Shown here: positions 1 through 9,656 of the stretch, piece after piece
Layout: each line of letters opens with the position of its first letter
How positions within the stretch are numbered: position 1 is the stretch's first letter
Assembly (NCBI GenBank): GCA_946894095.1
Contig: OX335647.2
Location: 22,710,001 to 22,774,000, forward strand
DNA: 64,000 nt
Source: Incurvaria masculella
Taxonomy: Eukaryota; Arthropoda; Insecta; Lepidoptera; Incurvariidae
Reading direction: 5' to 3'
Notes under the pieces: generated by a model
What the model was told of the DNA's origin: nothing
The model's database searches: none
The model's input: only the letters and a program-made list of their open reading frames with translations
Made by a program: the position numbers and the translations under genes

Positions 1-59
1 AAATATTTATATAGGGAACTAATATAACATAAAATGTCGGACTGATCATCAGTCCGAAA

Positions 60-96
60 CGATATGGACCCGAGCGGAGCCGGGTATCTCAGCTAG
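60..96 (+). mobile_element. Helitron-like 3' terminus
   Basis: The segment has a short GC hairpin (ACCCG...CGGGT), a 7-nt spacer and then CTAG at 93-96 followed by T. Helitron 3' ends carry a subterminal hairpin and terminate in CTRR with insertion before T, and lepidopteran Helitrons often end with a very similar hairpin. The 5' end lies outside the window, so only the terminus is called. A related terminus ends at 10226. Confidence 0.5.
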
Positions 97-145
97 TTTT
101 AAATACTTAAATATCAACTGAAAACGCGATCTACGTTTTTTGTAT

Positions 146-652
146 GTTGAACTGGATGGAAAAAACGAAAATTTTTGCATTGCTGTTTCCAACATTGTTT
201 TATCCATTGGTACTGTGGAGATATGAAAAGGTGGGTCAGGTCTTGAGACCCACGGCTGCGCAGCTGCTCTCGTTATGTTATATCGCAGGGAATTCGTTAC
301 TGCGATATAGACTTCACGTCTAGCTGGTAGCGCCATCTATCGCCCGCCATGTTAACTAGCTCCTATGCATCTGTTTGTTGCATTTGTAGCATGTGAAACT
401 AGCAGCTCTCAGTAGAGGGCGCTAGGTCACTGCAGTACGAACCAACCTTTGGCTTAACCCCAACATCTATTAGGGGCAGAGAACCTAAAGTTACACATGG
501 AGTCCGAACTATGGAACAGCTCGTATTCGTAATGAAATATACTTATCCAACTCAGAAAGTGAAATAAAATTTTGCAAGAACGGGGCGCGGATCGAACCCA
601 TGACATCTGGCATGAAAGGTAAGTGCCCGCGTCCCTGCGCTACGAGCCGCTC
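146..652 (-). mobile_element. tRNA-headed SINE (old copy), interrupted
   Basis: On the minus strand the head (about 652-560) contains a tRNA-like box B, GGTTCGATCCG. The body and part of the tail region follow to 146. This copy belongs to the subfamily with a 'ccagatgtcatgggttcgatc' type head, also seen at 48180. It is heavily diverged and split by a 220-bp insertion at 214-433. The true 3' tail is missing. Confidence 0.7.
214..433. mobile_element. possible solo LTR inside a SINE
   Basis: A 220-bp block interrupts the SINE body. It starts TG and ends CA and is flanked on both sides by GTAC (210-213 and 434-437), consistent with a 4-bp target duplication. TG...CA ends with a 4-5 bp duplication and no terminal inverted repeat fit a solo LTR of a Gypsy-type retrotransposon. 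No LTR internal region is seen anywhere in the window, so the class is inferred from the ends alone. Confidence 0.45.
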
Positions 653-654
653 AT

Positions 655-2119
655 GCTCCAGTGATATTATTTGTATGTTTATGTATGGTTTACCCAAATT
701 GCATTATTAGCTCCCGAGATATCTGCGTGAGACCGACAGAGAGGCAGATACCAGAGCGATACCAATACGGTCCTTTTTTCGCAGGCGTGACCTAAAAACG
801 AGCAATTATAGTAGTTTGGTATATACTTGCAAACTATAAACCCCATGTGGTTCATATTTTTTTTAAAAGTAAAAAAAAATCCTCAGCACATATTATTTAA
901 TCTCGTAGATACTTTGTAATTTATTGACTTACCTATGCGGTTGGCATTATTAATTCATAACCGAGCATAAATGTATTATAAGCTCGCGATGCCACCGCAT
1001 TAATAGAGTAATAGGTAATAGTCGGAATATTGGATTACCGTAGAGTAACGAAGTTATAAATGTTTAATCTATGCACAGCAGTCGACTTTCCTGCTGCGAC
1101 TAATAACATGCTATTCGGATGCATATATTTAAACGAACCATATAGTGTTGTTGTCAAACACAAACGTAGACTAAGTGGACGTTGAAAAAAAAAACAGCGG
1201 AGTTTCTTGCCAGTTCTTCTTCGCTGGGATTGCCGAACTGGCTAATGATAAAATATGACAAATCCGAGTGCAATGTACTGACTATGGTTAGTGAATAAAC
1301 AATAAACAATAAACAGATATCATGAAAAAGATCTAAAATAATCAAACATTTAGTCAAGTATTTACGAAAAAAGTGAAAATTCTGAATTATTTTTATGGAG
1401 TATCTTTATTTTGATTTAAATCAAAACCGTGTTCATTTCTATTCATCGCATTGTAGTTAGAGTAAAATTAAGTTAAAAATAATACGAACGATTACTTATA
1501 CATGTCAATGATTTCCTAATTTGTCAATTATCACATAATTTGATTTTGTACAACGCTAAGATAACTCTAATCATCATTATAATCTATTTTTAAATTTGAA
1601 CCGGAGTGAAAGTATTAATCCTGAGTTGCCTCATACATACATATATACCTTCACGCCTCATTCCCGGAGGAGTAGGTAGAGGTGATAGAGCGCTTTACGG
1701 CACGATCACAGCACATCTTTCAATGCATGTTCTACGATTACGGGTGTAATGTACCAGACCTTTACGAACGATTACCGAAATTATTAGTATTATCTTTGCT
1801 ATTGCATCTAGTCGAGTCGGTCGCAGTACGTTCTCCTAGGCCGCTCGGGCACGGCGCTTCCGATCACTTCTGCTCTGTATATTTCATTCGTCATTATTTC
1901 GCCTCCCATTCTCTCCAACTCTCGTCACAACATAATTTTTAACCGTCACATGCATCAAGCATTAATATAAACCGAAGAACATATGGTGCAATTAACTGCA
2001 ACATTAATTAACCCACTTCAAAAATAAGAAGGTTCTGAATTCGAGCCGAATGTGTATGTGTATATTACCTTGACATGTTTTACCCGCCTGAGCAAGAAGG
2101 AGAGATATTGATGGTTCTT
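655..2119. other. anonymous AT-rich stretch with two repeat fragments
   Basis: No supported gene. About 1195-1235 holds a fragment (gagtttcttgccagttcttc) that distantly resembles the element at 3260-3450. About 1636-1690 holds a 'cattcccggaggagtaggtagag' type fragment that I recognise as a common lepidopteran dispersed repeat. The 86-codon frame at 1682 has no recognisable protein features. Confidence 0.4.
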
Positions 2120-2339
2120 TTTAGGGTTCCGTACCCAAAGGGTGAAAACGAAACCCTATTACTAAGCCTCCGCTGTCCGTCCGTCCGTCCGTCCGTCTGT
2201 CACAGGGCTGTATCTCAGTAACCGTAACAGGTAGAGTGTGGTGCTCCCCTACAAAAAACGTGTTTTTTTTGTATATTTTTTTTTACGATAGTACGGAACC
2301 CTTCGTGTGCGAGTCCGACTCGCACTTGCCCGGTTTTTT
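2120..2339 (-). mobile_element. GTCC-repeat element, internally deleted
   Basis: The full element of this family reads, in its plus sense, CCGGCCAAGTGCGAGTCGGACT palindrome, GGGTTCCGTACC, an AT-rich middle, a conserved 'cggttcatgagatacagccctgtgacag' stretch, a (GGAC)n microsatellite and a terminal GGGTACGGAACCC. The last motif is the inverse of the one near the head. No coding capacity is seen. This copy is about 220 bp and lacks the middle 'gccgctataac' segment. Its microsatellite is only about four units. The superfamily is not established. Confidence 0.85.
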
Positions 2340-2407
2340 CAATTAACATTACTCCATACTCATAACACTTGCGACTAACAATTACGCCACCCGCTCTACA
2401 CCCTTAA

Positions 2408-2946
2408 GGTGGCCCAACCCGGCGGGCCTAACTCATTCGCGGGCACGGTACAAAACCGTGCTGTTGCGCTCTGGGACCTTCTCTGTTTCAAAGAATAAGA
2501 CAGGCTCCGTGATGAGGAAGATGCAACCTATACACAAAAAAGAAAATGTGCATAGTGTATGATTTTGGTAAGATTTACGAAAATTTTAATTTAAAAACGA
2601 CTTATGGCTAAAAGTAAACCACGACCGCTGTAGTAAAAAATCTAACAAAAACCAAATAGATTATAAATCTTGATGAAATAAGCTATGTCTGATGACTAAT
2701 CTTTTTAAGATGTTCTTACTTTATCATTGCGTAATCCACCTCCAAATTTATTGTATAAAACGCGCGAAAAATGCGAACTTTCGGACCTTTCGACTTAGAA
2801 ACCAAACACAATTTTACAATGACAATGGTCATCAGACATCTAGTTCGATCAAAAAAATTTCGAGCAAAATTTTGGATCTCTGACAAGAAATATGGGCGTC
2901 ATCTTCTTTCCCCTTTTGTATGGGGAGATGAGCGGGTTGGGCCACC
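2408..2946 (+). mobile_element. TTAA-1 MITE, complete
   Basis: A 539-bp non-autonomous DNA element with terminal inverted repeats GGTGGCCCAACCCG, exact over 14 bp. It lies between TTAA at 2404-2407 and TTAA at 2947-2950. TTAA duplication is the hallmark of the piggyBac superfamily, although the TIR does not begin with the usual CCY. It contains no transposase. Other copies are at 6383, 19883, 27569, 41192, 43275, 55754 and 57310, making it one of the most frequent MITEs in the window. Confidence 0.85.
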
Positions 2947-2954
2947 TTAATCTC

Positions 2955-3055
2955 GAATTCGCCTACGGTCCCTCTACCCGTAATCAATGCCTCCTTCTAA
3001 AAATTTTCGTTGAAAATAAAGCGACGTACATGCTTAGTACGAAAAAGTATATTTT
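2955..3055 (+). repeat. fragments of a repeat shared with 4930-5172
   Basis: Two sub-blocks recur near 5 kb. The block around 2955-2997 (…cgtaatcaatgcctcct…) matches 5130-5172 in the same orientation. The block around 3022-3055 (gcgacgtacatgcttagtac) matches 4930-4980 in the opposite orientation. The mixed orientation suggests a rearranged or foldback element, probably related to the tRNA-Leu-like SINE at 4930-5172. Confidence 0.45.
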
Positions 3056-3261
3056 CTTGGTCTGGGTTCAAATTCCGCCCGGACATGCACCACTTTCTTT
3101 CTCTTTCTGAGTTGAATAAGTGCATTTTTTTTACGAATGCGAGCTGTTCCATGGTTCGGAACCCATGTAAAACTGTATGTCGCCTTCCCCTACTAGGTGG
3201 TAGGGTTAAGCCCGCCCGGGTTGGTACCACCGCATTAGATGAAACTATGGTTCATCGATTT

Positions 3262-3455
3262 TTTTTTTCATTTCATTTATTTAAACTTTTTGGTAGTCAA
3301 ACTACACCAAGTTACGTCACAAAGATCCGCGGATTTGATCAACCCAGTAAAGAAGAACCCGCAAAGAAACTTCACGGGTTTGCATAACATTTTTTTCCGT
3401 CCACAATTATGAAATACATACTTAGATCTAAATGCTACTGCCAAACAATTCCTTG
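3262..3455 (+). mobile_element. short repeat, homologous to 51895-52075
   Basis: Roughly 190 bp match the reverse complement of 51895-52075 over most of their length. Shared landmarks are aaactttttgg, gatccgcg, gcaaagaaact, ttttccgtccaca and agatctaaatgctac. No clear terminal inverted repeat or duplication was found, so boundaries are approximate and the class is unknown. Confidence 0.55.
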
Positions 3456-3491
3456 GTAGAGCTGGTTGAAGCGGCAATGAAAAATTGTCAG

Positions 3492-3883
3492 TTTTTAGGG
3501 TTCCGTACCCAAAGGGTGAAAACGGAACCCTATTCCTAAGCCTCCGCTGTCCGTCCGTCCGTCCGTCCGTCCGTCCGTCCGTCCCGCCGTCCGTCCGTCC
3601 GTCCGTCCGTCCGTCCGTCCGTCCGTCCGTCCGTCCGTCCGTCCGTCCGTCCGTCTGTCCGTCTGTCGCAGGGCTGTATCTCATGAACCGTAATAGGTAG
3701 TGAGCTGAAATTTTCACAGAGTGTGTATTTATTTTGCCGCTACAACAACAAATAGGTAAAATTAAAAATAATAATAATTAAAAGGGGGCCCCATACAAAA
3801 AACGTGATTTTTTTTAGTTAAATCTTGTACGATGGTACGGAACCCTTCGTGTGCGAGTCCGACTCGCACTTGGCCTGTTTTTT
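3492..3883 (-). mobile_element. GTCC-repeat element with long microsatellite
   Basis: The largest copy of the family in the window, nested inside a SINE. It carries the family's longest (GTCC)n tract (about 3549-3667, near 30 units with a CCGCC interruption and GTCT variants at one end). A 146-codon minus-strand frame across it, reading TDGR repeats, is only translation of the microsatellite. Confidence 0.9.
3549..3667. repeat. (GTCC)n / (GGAC)n microsatellite
   Basis: Tetranucleotide tract of about 119 bp with a few imperfect units. It is the hypervariable internal part of the GTCC-repeat element and should be length-polymorphic. Shorter homologous tracts occur in every other copy of that element in the window. 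Confidence 0.95.
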
Positions 3884-4034
3884 CCATCCAGTTCAATGTA
3901 GCTGTTCTCATAAAGGGAAGGTCCTGGCATGGCACCTAATATCTCCGGGAATGTGGTGTATTGGGCTAATATCATAACTGTAGTTGTGTGGTATTAGCCA
4001 TCCATGTCAGGTTGCATAAAAAAAAACACTCACG

Positions 4035-4270
4035 GAGTGTTGACTAGTACTGAACTAGGAGTGGAATAAAAAACCGCGTAGAGCACAATCATGTTTCTGT
4101 AATCCGCTGGCATCGTCCCGGCGGTGGACGGGGATTGAATCCGCGATGTTGGGCGCGATTAAAACTTATCGTGCAGTTCGCTGGCGCTCGCCCCGCGCCG
4201 CGCAACGTGCGTCCATCTAATGAAACTTCCCCGTTTCCGGGCGGTCGCTTATAAAATGTTTCATAACTGG
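4035..4270. other. GC-rich anonymous segment
   Basis: About 235 bp between a SINE tail and a MITE. The stretch at about 4115-4245 is clearly richer in GC than the surroundings (…gctcgccccgcgccgcgc…). No open frame, splice signal pair or repeat match elsewhere in the window was found. It may be a conserved non-coding or regulatory segment, but nothing here proves it. Confidence 0.25.
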
Positions 4271-4277
4271 CGATATA

Positions 4278-4833
4278 TTCCGGGAGGTCATGACATTTTT
4301 GGTCACGATAAGGTAAATGGCTGAATCTGGGTTCACATGTTAGAGACCAACCCTCTGATGCTAAATATGTCGGTCTGCTCGTGCCAAGTGGTTGCGTTTT
4401 CTAGATTGGCTATATAAAATAGATGCTGGTATGTACCTGCTGATGAATATACTGATTATCTGGAAACATTGATACCTATTAATTATACAACAATAACCAG
4501 ACGGTTACTTAATGAAATACTTAAATATACCTAAAGTTATACCTGTAACCTAAATCGCCTATAACTACTAAATTCAACCAAAGATTTGTTCAGTTTTTGT
4601 ATTGCTAGTCAAGTATGTATTGATACTTTCATGCTTCGTCATTTGCATCCATTTACCTTATCGTATGTATTTTTTGTCACCATAACTACTTTTTCAGGCG
4701 CCTTATCTAAGTAACGCAACCACTTGGAACAGGCAGACTGACACATTTAGCTTCAGAGGGTTGTACTTTATCCCGTGAACCCAGTTTCAGCCATTTACGT
4801 TATCGTTACCATTTTTGTCGCGACCTCCTAGTC
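4278..4833. mobile_element. 556-bp MITE with ~55-bp TIRs, copy 1
   Basis: Ends are imperfect inverted repeats of about 55-60 bp (ggaggtc.cgaca...taaatggctgaa.ctgggtt). TA flanks both sides (4276-4277, 4834-4835), pointing to the Tc1/mariner superfamily. The second copy at 16813-17368 has exactly the same length and differs at only scattered positions, so both derive from recent activity. There is no coding capacity. The ends do not match those of the mariner at 20748. Confidence 0.85.
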
Positions 4834-4929
4834 TAATAACTTTTGCTTTGTCTCCGGCTGTGATTTGTTGGAAGGCGAGAAGCGAGAAGACAAAGTTTAG
4901 TAAATAAAGGTGATAAGACTTTATGAAGC

Positions 4930-5172
4930 AAGTAAATATACTTTTTCGTACTAAGCAGGTACGTCGCTTATTTCAAGGAATGTGACATGTATGTAAGTTT
5001 AATCGACCGTGAAGGTGTGTCCCCCATTAAAAAGAATATGCTGCAAGGCTGGACCCGAACCAGCGAAACATACCATTCGCGGGTATTGCGTCTACCAATT
5101 TCGCCACCGACTGTATACCCATAATTCGGAATTCCCCTATAGTCCCTCCTCCCGTAATGAATGCCTCCTACT
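4930..5172 (-). mobile_element. tRNA-Leu-like SINE head
   Basis: On the minus strand, 5106-5095 reads TGGCGAAATTGG, a full match to the tRNA box A consensus TRGYNNARNNGG. Positions 5061-5051 read GGTTCGGGTCC, a one-mismatch box B. The sequence between them has tRNA-Leu-like character (…ggtagacgc…). Downstream material (to about 4930) recurs near 3022-3055, so this is a dispersed tRNA-derived element rather than a tRNA gene. It is a different family from the abundant SINE. Confidence 0.6.
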
Positions 5173-5769
5173 AACACAGTGTTTAAGATTATACCTACAT
5201 ACACTCATTTAACGCTTCATCTGCGTTGCGGACATTGACTGCAAAGATTGAACATTCAAACATATTTATATTATTATGATGCATTCGTTATTTAGGGTAA
5301 AACTGGTTTAATCCTAGAGTGTTAACCTAGTATGCATCACAGGTTTCATGGAGAGCCTGCGGTGGTAACGTTGTAAAAAAACTTCATACATTCGTAGAAA
5401 CGACGTGCAGATAAACATCGCAGTGTAACAGTTAATATTTCATGAGGAATTATCTTTTATCTCATTACAGTGTCTCGTTTTTATGTTGATGGAGTAACTA
5501 TAGCCAGCAGGCTTAAGTATGTCTCCTCGTTTACACTTAAATAATCGCTCTGATCTTTTGGAGCGAATTTCAATTAATTTAATAGTTGGCATGGGTAGGT
5601 CGCTGGGTTTTTTTGTAAAGGTTTTGTAAAATGGAGGCCTATATAGGTTCGCAAAAAGAAACGGTATGTGGTCCCATACAATGCACAATCTTCTAGGGGG
5701 TCAGGATAAATGAATGTGGGACGGCTCACCACGATGGAGACTTCCTGACGTGTGCGGGTGGCCACCGCG

Positions 5770-5887
5770 CTACTCCTTCTCCCACAGGATGCGGTTCAGG
5801 AACGCTGCGTCCTCGACGATGAAGAGCACAGAAAGTCCTTTGGATTGTTCGTAGGTTTGGAGCACACGCGGTACTGGCGAGGTACTC
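5770..5887 (-). CDS. candidate terminal coding exon, unknown gene
   Basis: On the minus strand an open frame runs from a plausible acceptor (CCCAG at 5892-5888, or CTTAG just upstream ending at 5896) to a TAG at 5772-5770. It encodes roughly ...QTYEQSKGLSVLFIVEDAAF... and ends in NRILWEKE. Third codon positions are mostly G or C in an otherwise AT-rich window, as in many lepidopteran genes. No matching upstream exon was identified, and I do not recognise the protein. It could instead be a captured fragment. The frame is shorter than 50 codons, so this is tentative. Confidence 0.35.
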
Positions 5888-6382
5888 CTGGGTACCTAAG
5901 GACCCGGCGGCGGCGAGATAGTTTTGGCGGGAACCGGTGCTAAGATGACATTGCGTGTCCGTGCATCGCGGTATCAAAAATTGCACTGAAAGCTGGGCCT
6001 TTCAGCCTTTTCAGCAGACGCTGTCAATCTTCGCTACATCAGGTGAAAGAGAGAGAGAGACATGTGTATGCGGGGAACAAGGATAGGACTAGGGTCATGC
6101 ACGTTACATAGAACAACACAGCCATAGATTATGCGAAGACATTGTGGCCTACCAGCATGAGAATGATGTTTCCTTTAAAGGGCCAGTTCTTACAGTCTTA
6201 TACCACTCACTCAGCCATTCTTTTCAGCACATAATCAGACCCAAAAACGCAAGCGTGACTATTTCATTGTGGTCGATATGCTGTGTTTCTCGAGGGAGCG
6301 TTTGCAGAGATTTGTCGATCGACATTGATATTGGTGGCGTGTGGTGGCAACGCCGACGTTCGCGCCAAGACGTTCGATTTAA

Positions 6383-6908
6383 GGCGGCCCAACCCGGCGG
6401 GCCTAACTCATTCGCGGGCACGGTACAAAACCGTGCTGTTGCGCTCTGGGACCTTCTCTGTTTCAAAGAATAAGACAGGCTCCGTGATGAGGAAGATGCA
6501 ACATGTCCACAAAAAAGACAATGTGCATAGTGTATGATTTGGTAAGATTTACGAAAATTTTAATTTCAAAACGACTTATAGCTAAAAGTAAACCACGACC
6601 GCTGTAGTCAAAAATTTAACAAAAACCAAATAGATCATAAATCTTAATTAAATAAGCTATGTGTGATGACTAATCTTATTACGATGTTCTTAATTTATCA
6701 TTGCGTAATCCAACTCCAAAGTTATCGTATAAAACGCGCGAAAAGTTCGAACTTTCGGACCTTATAACTTACAAACCAAACACAATTTTACAATGCCAAT
6801 GGTCATCAGACATCTAGTTCGATCAAATAAAGCTATTTTGAGCAAAATTTGGGATCTCTGACAAGAATAATGGGCGTGATCTTCTTTCCACGTTTGTATG
6901 GGGAGTGA
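6383..6908 (+). mobile_element. TTAA-1 MITE, 3' end deleted
   Basis: Starts after TTAA (6379-6382) with GGCGGCCCAACCCGG. It keeps nearly the whole element but lacks the right TIR: the sequence breaks off after 'tatggggag' and resumes as unrelated DNA. Frames read across it on either strand have no protein homology I recognise. Confidence 0.85.
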
Positions 6909-6909
6909 C

Positions 6910-7480
6910 TTAATTGTATTCAGTTCAATAAGGGCGCAAGTAAAACGTCATTTAATTTTATTTAAAAATAAATACAACGAATTTCGATAATCAAAACAGG
7001 ACATTTGTAGATTGATGGTCTAGCCATAATTTAATGCCAACACCGTGAGACCCCGATGCTTTGATCGATCAAACGGGGCAAATATGTATAAAAATGCAAA
7101 AAAAAGATTGAACAAAGAACGGGAGCCTCAGATATATATAATTATACGTTTCAAAAACAGCGAAATAATCAATTTATCTTTACTTTTTTTGGAATTTCAA
7201 AATCAGTTGTGGTTATTTTTAAAAATAATAATATGTTCTTTCACTTACGCCCTTTTTATTTTCACAAGTACAGATATTTATTAAATACTTATTAACGTCT
7301 AAAAGTAAAATTTAAAAATTAAAACTAAAACTAAAGAAAAATGTGGATCGGAGAGCGATCCAATGAAATATGTTGGTTTAAAGGTAAAATATTTCATTGA
7401 AGGCAGCCGATGTTTGCCCCAAAGTGCCTAGAACTTACGCCCTTATGAAAAAGAATGTGATCGGGTGCTAACACCCCATT
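6910..7480. other. anonymous AT-rich DNA
   Basis: No gene, repeat match or structured element was recognised. The 79-codon frame at 7045 is low-complexity and without domain signals. Confidence 0.4.
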
Positions 7481-7488
7481 AAGACTTA

Positions 7489-7645
7489 GGGCCGAGTGCA
7501 CGAAAGGGCAAAAAATCAAAATCAACGTCAACGTATGATTAAACACGTCACTTTGTATGGACAGTATGGAAGGTACTCCGCGGGGTTTACTAAAAGTGAC
7601 GTGTTTGAACATTGATTAACTTAGCTGTCTCTTCGTGCAATCGGG
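7489..7645. mobile_element. Harbinger-like MITE, copy 1
   Basis: About 157 bp with terminal inverted repeats GGGCCGAGTGCACGAA / TTCGTGCAATCGGGGC and an inner inverted pair (acacgtcactt ... aagtgacgtgt). Left flank is TTA; right flank is TTT. The better-preserved copy at 61720 has TTA on both sides. A TTA/TAA 3-bp duplication with TIRs starting GG is typical of PIF/Harbinger. Confidence 0.75.
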
Positions 7646-7668
7646 GCTTTGCCTCATGACTCATAATT

Positions 7669-8090
7669 GAGCGGCTCGAAGCCTAGTGGAGCGGGGACTG
7701 GTCTAGCGTACCAGAGGTCTGGGTTCAATTCCTCGCCCCGACATGCGCCACTTTCTTTCTCTTTGTGAGTTCGATAAGTGCACTTCGTCACGAATGCGAG
7801 CTGCGCCATGGCTCGGAATCCATGTAAAACTGTAGGTCCCCTTCCCATACTAGGTGGTAGGGTTTAAGCCCGCCCCGGTTGGTACCATCGCATTGGATGG
7901 ATAGATTGTCGAAGCGGCAATGAAAAATTGTCCGTATTTCCCATGCAGTTCAATGTAACCGTGCTCATAAAGGGAAGGTCTTGGCATGGCACCTAATTCC
8001 TTCGGGAATGTGGAGTATTGGGCTAATATCATAACGGTAATTGTGTGGTACTCGTATTAGCCATCGATGTCAGGTTGCATAAACAAATAA
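7669..8090 (+). mobile_element. tRNA-headed SINE, near full length
   Basis: About 420 bp. The head carries box A-like GAAGCCTAGTGG (about 7678-7689) and a consensus box B GGTTCAATTCC (7722-7732), so it derives from a tRNA. Then comes a ~300-bp body (…taggtggtagggtttaagcccg…, …atggtcgaagcggcaatg…) and a tail 'cttcgggaatgtgg...ggtattagccat...ggttgcataaa'. It has no ORF and probably depends on a LINE that recognises its 3' tail. It is one of the abundant families in the window; the 5' head is replaced by a 5S-like head in some relatives (see 53831). Confidence 0.9.
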
Positions 8091-8154
8091 TAGATGTTGT
8101 ACATTGCATTTAAATTGATCGCCAGTGAATATTGCGTCAAACTAGAAAAAAAAA

Positions 8155-8460
8155 ACGGGCAAGTGCGAATCGGACTCGCACACGAAGGGTTCCGTACCAT
8201 CGTACAAGATTTTACATAAAAAAATCAAGTTATTTGTATGGGACCCCCTTTTAATCTTTATTATTTTTTTATTTTACCTATTTTTTTTATAGCGGCAAAA
8301 TAAATACACATTCTGTGAAAAAATCAGCTGCCTACCTATCACGGTTCATGAGATACAGCCCTGTGACAGACGGACGGACGGACGGAGGGACGGACGGACG
8401 GACAGCGGAGGCTTAGTAATAGGGTTCCGTTTTCACCCTCTGGGTACGGAACCCTAAAAA
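8155..8460 (+). mobile_element. GTCC-repeat element
   Basis: Complete copy of about 306 bp, from the GTGCGAATCGGACTCGCAC palindrome to GGGTACGGAACCC. The microsatellite is about ten GGAC units with one GGAG interruption. Confidence 0.9.
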
Positions 8461-8545
8461 CGTCTGACGCCCCCTCACCGTCACCCGCCCACCGCCGCCG
8501 CCCGCCCAAGCCGACGTCCGGTCCGCCCAGCCTCGTCAAATATTC
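8461..8545. other. GC-rich patch beside GTCC element
   Basis: About 85 bp of strongly C-rich plus-strand sequence (…cccaccgccgccgcccgcccaag…) directly abut the transposon end. It has no coherent open frame and no repeat match seen in the window. It could be a remnant of a regulatory region or of another element. Confidence 0.25.
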
Positions 8546-8810
8546 ACTCCTTCAGAGTTTTTTATGCTTCCGCTGGAAGTCAAGTTCGTTTGGCACGAAG
8601 TCGCTGATTGCGCCGGACTCGCAAATTTCAAATTCATTCTTATTATTTTTGTGGAAAGTATTTCTTGATTCGTTTTATTTAGAATTTACATAGTTCTGTG
8701 TTCACCTTTGTTTGGGGGCGCTGCCCATTTTTTAATTAAAGTAATTTATCATCATTGAGTTATGTGGCGTTTCTGCTTTGTAGCGAACGTTCATTTCCCA
8801 TTTCAGTAAT

Positions 8811-9225
8811 TGAGCGGTTCGTAGCCTAGTGGCGCGGGGATTAGCCTAGCGTACCAGAGGCCTGGGTTCTATACCGGCATGCACCACCGTCTTTCTCTTT
8901 CCGAGTTCGATAAGAGCATTGCGTCACGAATTCGAGCTGTGCTCCATGGTTCGGAATCCATGTAAAACTGTAGGTCCCCTTCCCCTACTAGGTGGTAGGG
9001 TTTAAGCCCGCCCGGGTTGGTACCATCGCATTGGATGAAAAGATGGTCGAAGCGGCAATTAAAAACTGTCCGTGTTTTCCATCCAGTTCAATGTAGCCGT
9101 GCTCACAAAGGGAAGGTCCCTGGCATGGCACCAAATTCCTTCGGGAATGTGGTGTATTGGGCTAATGTCATTACGGTAGTTGTGTGGTATTAGCCATCCA
9201 GGCCAGGTAACATAAAAAAATTGAG
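8811..9225 (+). mobile_element. tRNA-headed SINE, full length with duplication
   Basis: A complete copy with box A TAGCCTAGTGG (8822-8832), box B GGTTCTATACC (8865-8875), body and A-rich tail. AATTGAG occurs at 8808-8814 and again at 9219-9225, which looks like a 7-bp target duplication. The first copy overlaps the usual 'tgagcgg' start, so part of the match may be chance. Confidence 0.9.
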
Positions 9226-9557
9226 CTTTTGAAAATATGCGGGTGGTACATCATTGTTACTGATTTGAATAACTTGCTATAAATGCTCGCATGGCATGAA
9301 CCTTGCAAGTATATTTGGATAAAAGGTGATTATGAAGAAACTTAAAATAGCATTTGGTAAATGTTTACTGCAGTATATTTGGAGATTAATTCGTACATAG
9401 CAGGCTTAAGTTAAGGGTGCAAATTATGAATTTTATTTAGCATACTTTAGGAGCAATGGATTATAAAAGTTGGATTGGATTATGCTAGGGTTGGCTATTA
9501 CTTTGCGCTATGAATTTTTAAAATTGTAAAGAGATTAAATAAATGCCTTTTTTTCAG

Positions 9558-9656
9558 ATTGTTTTGAAGCCGCTGTGACACCACCGATGCAGAATTCTTC
9601 AAGTGTCGAGTGACCTTGTGAGCGACCTCTCAGCCTGTTGGTGACCTTACCTGAGG
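9558..9656 (+). other. candidate non-coding (UTR-type) exon
   Basis: A pyrimidine tract and acceptor (cctttttttcag, ending 9557) and a near-consensus donor (GAGG|GTAAGT, from 9657) bracket 99 bp of mixed base composition. All three plus-strand frames contain stops, so if spliced it would be a 5' UTR or long non-coding RNA exon. The only ATG inside (9587) opens a nine-codon frame. No partner exon could be assigned. Confidence 0.35.

Larger units (their letters stand above)
3056..4029 (+). mobile_element. tRNA-headed SINE split by two insertions
   Basis: The box B region (GGTTCAAATTCC near 3065), the body and the A-rich tail (to 4029) are all recognisable. The head upstream of box B is lost or rearranged. 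The body is interrupted first by a repeat at about 3262-3455, then by a GTCC-repeat element at 3492-3883 placed in a T-run of the SINE body. The order gives relative ages: the SINE is oldest. Confidence 0.75.

Noticed and set aside
3277..3717. 146-codon minus frame rich in TDGR repeats
   Set aside because: It is translation of the (GTCC)n microsatellite in a transposon; the plus-strand frame of SVRP repeats is its antisense.
5726..5986. 86-codon minus frame over the candidate exon
   Set aside because: A different minus frame ending at 5770 has better codon use; this one is its shadow.
6224..6466. Frames recurring in TTAA-1 elements (about 6224-6473, 41137-41346, 56788-57082, 57649-57933)
   Set aside because: They follow repeat copies, shift between copies and show no domain; these MITEs are non-coding.
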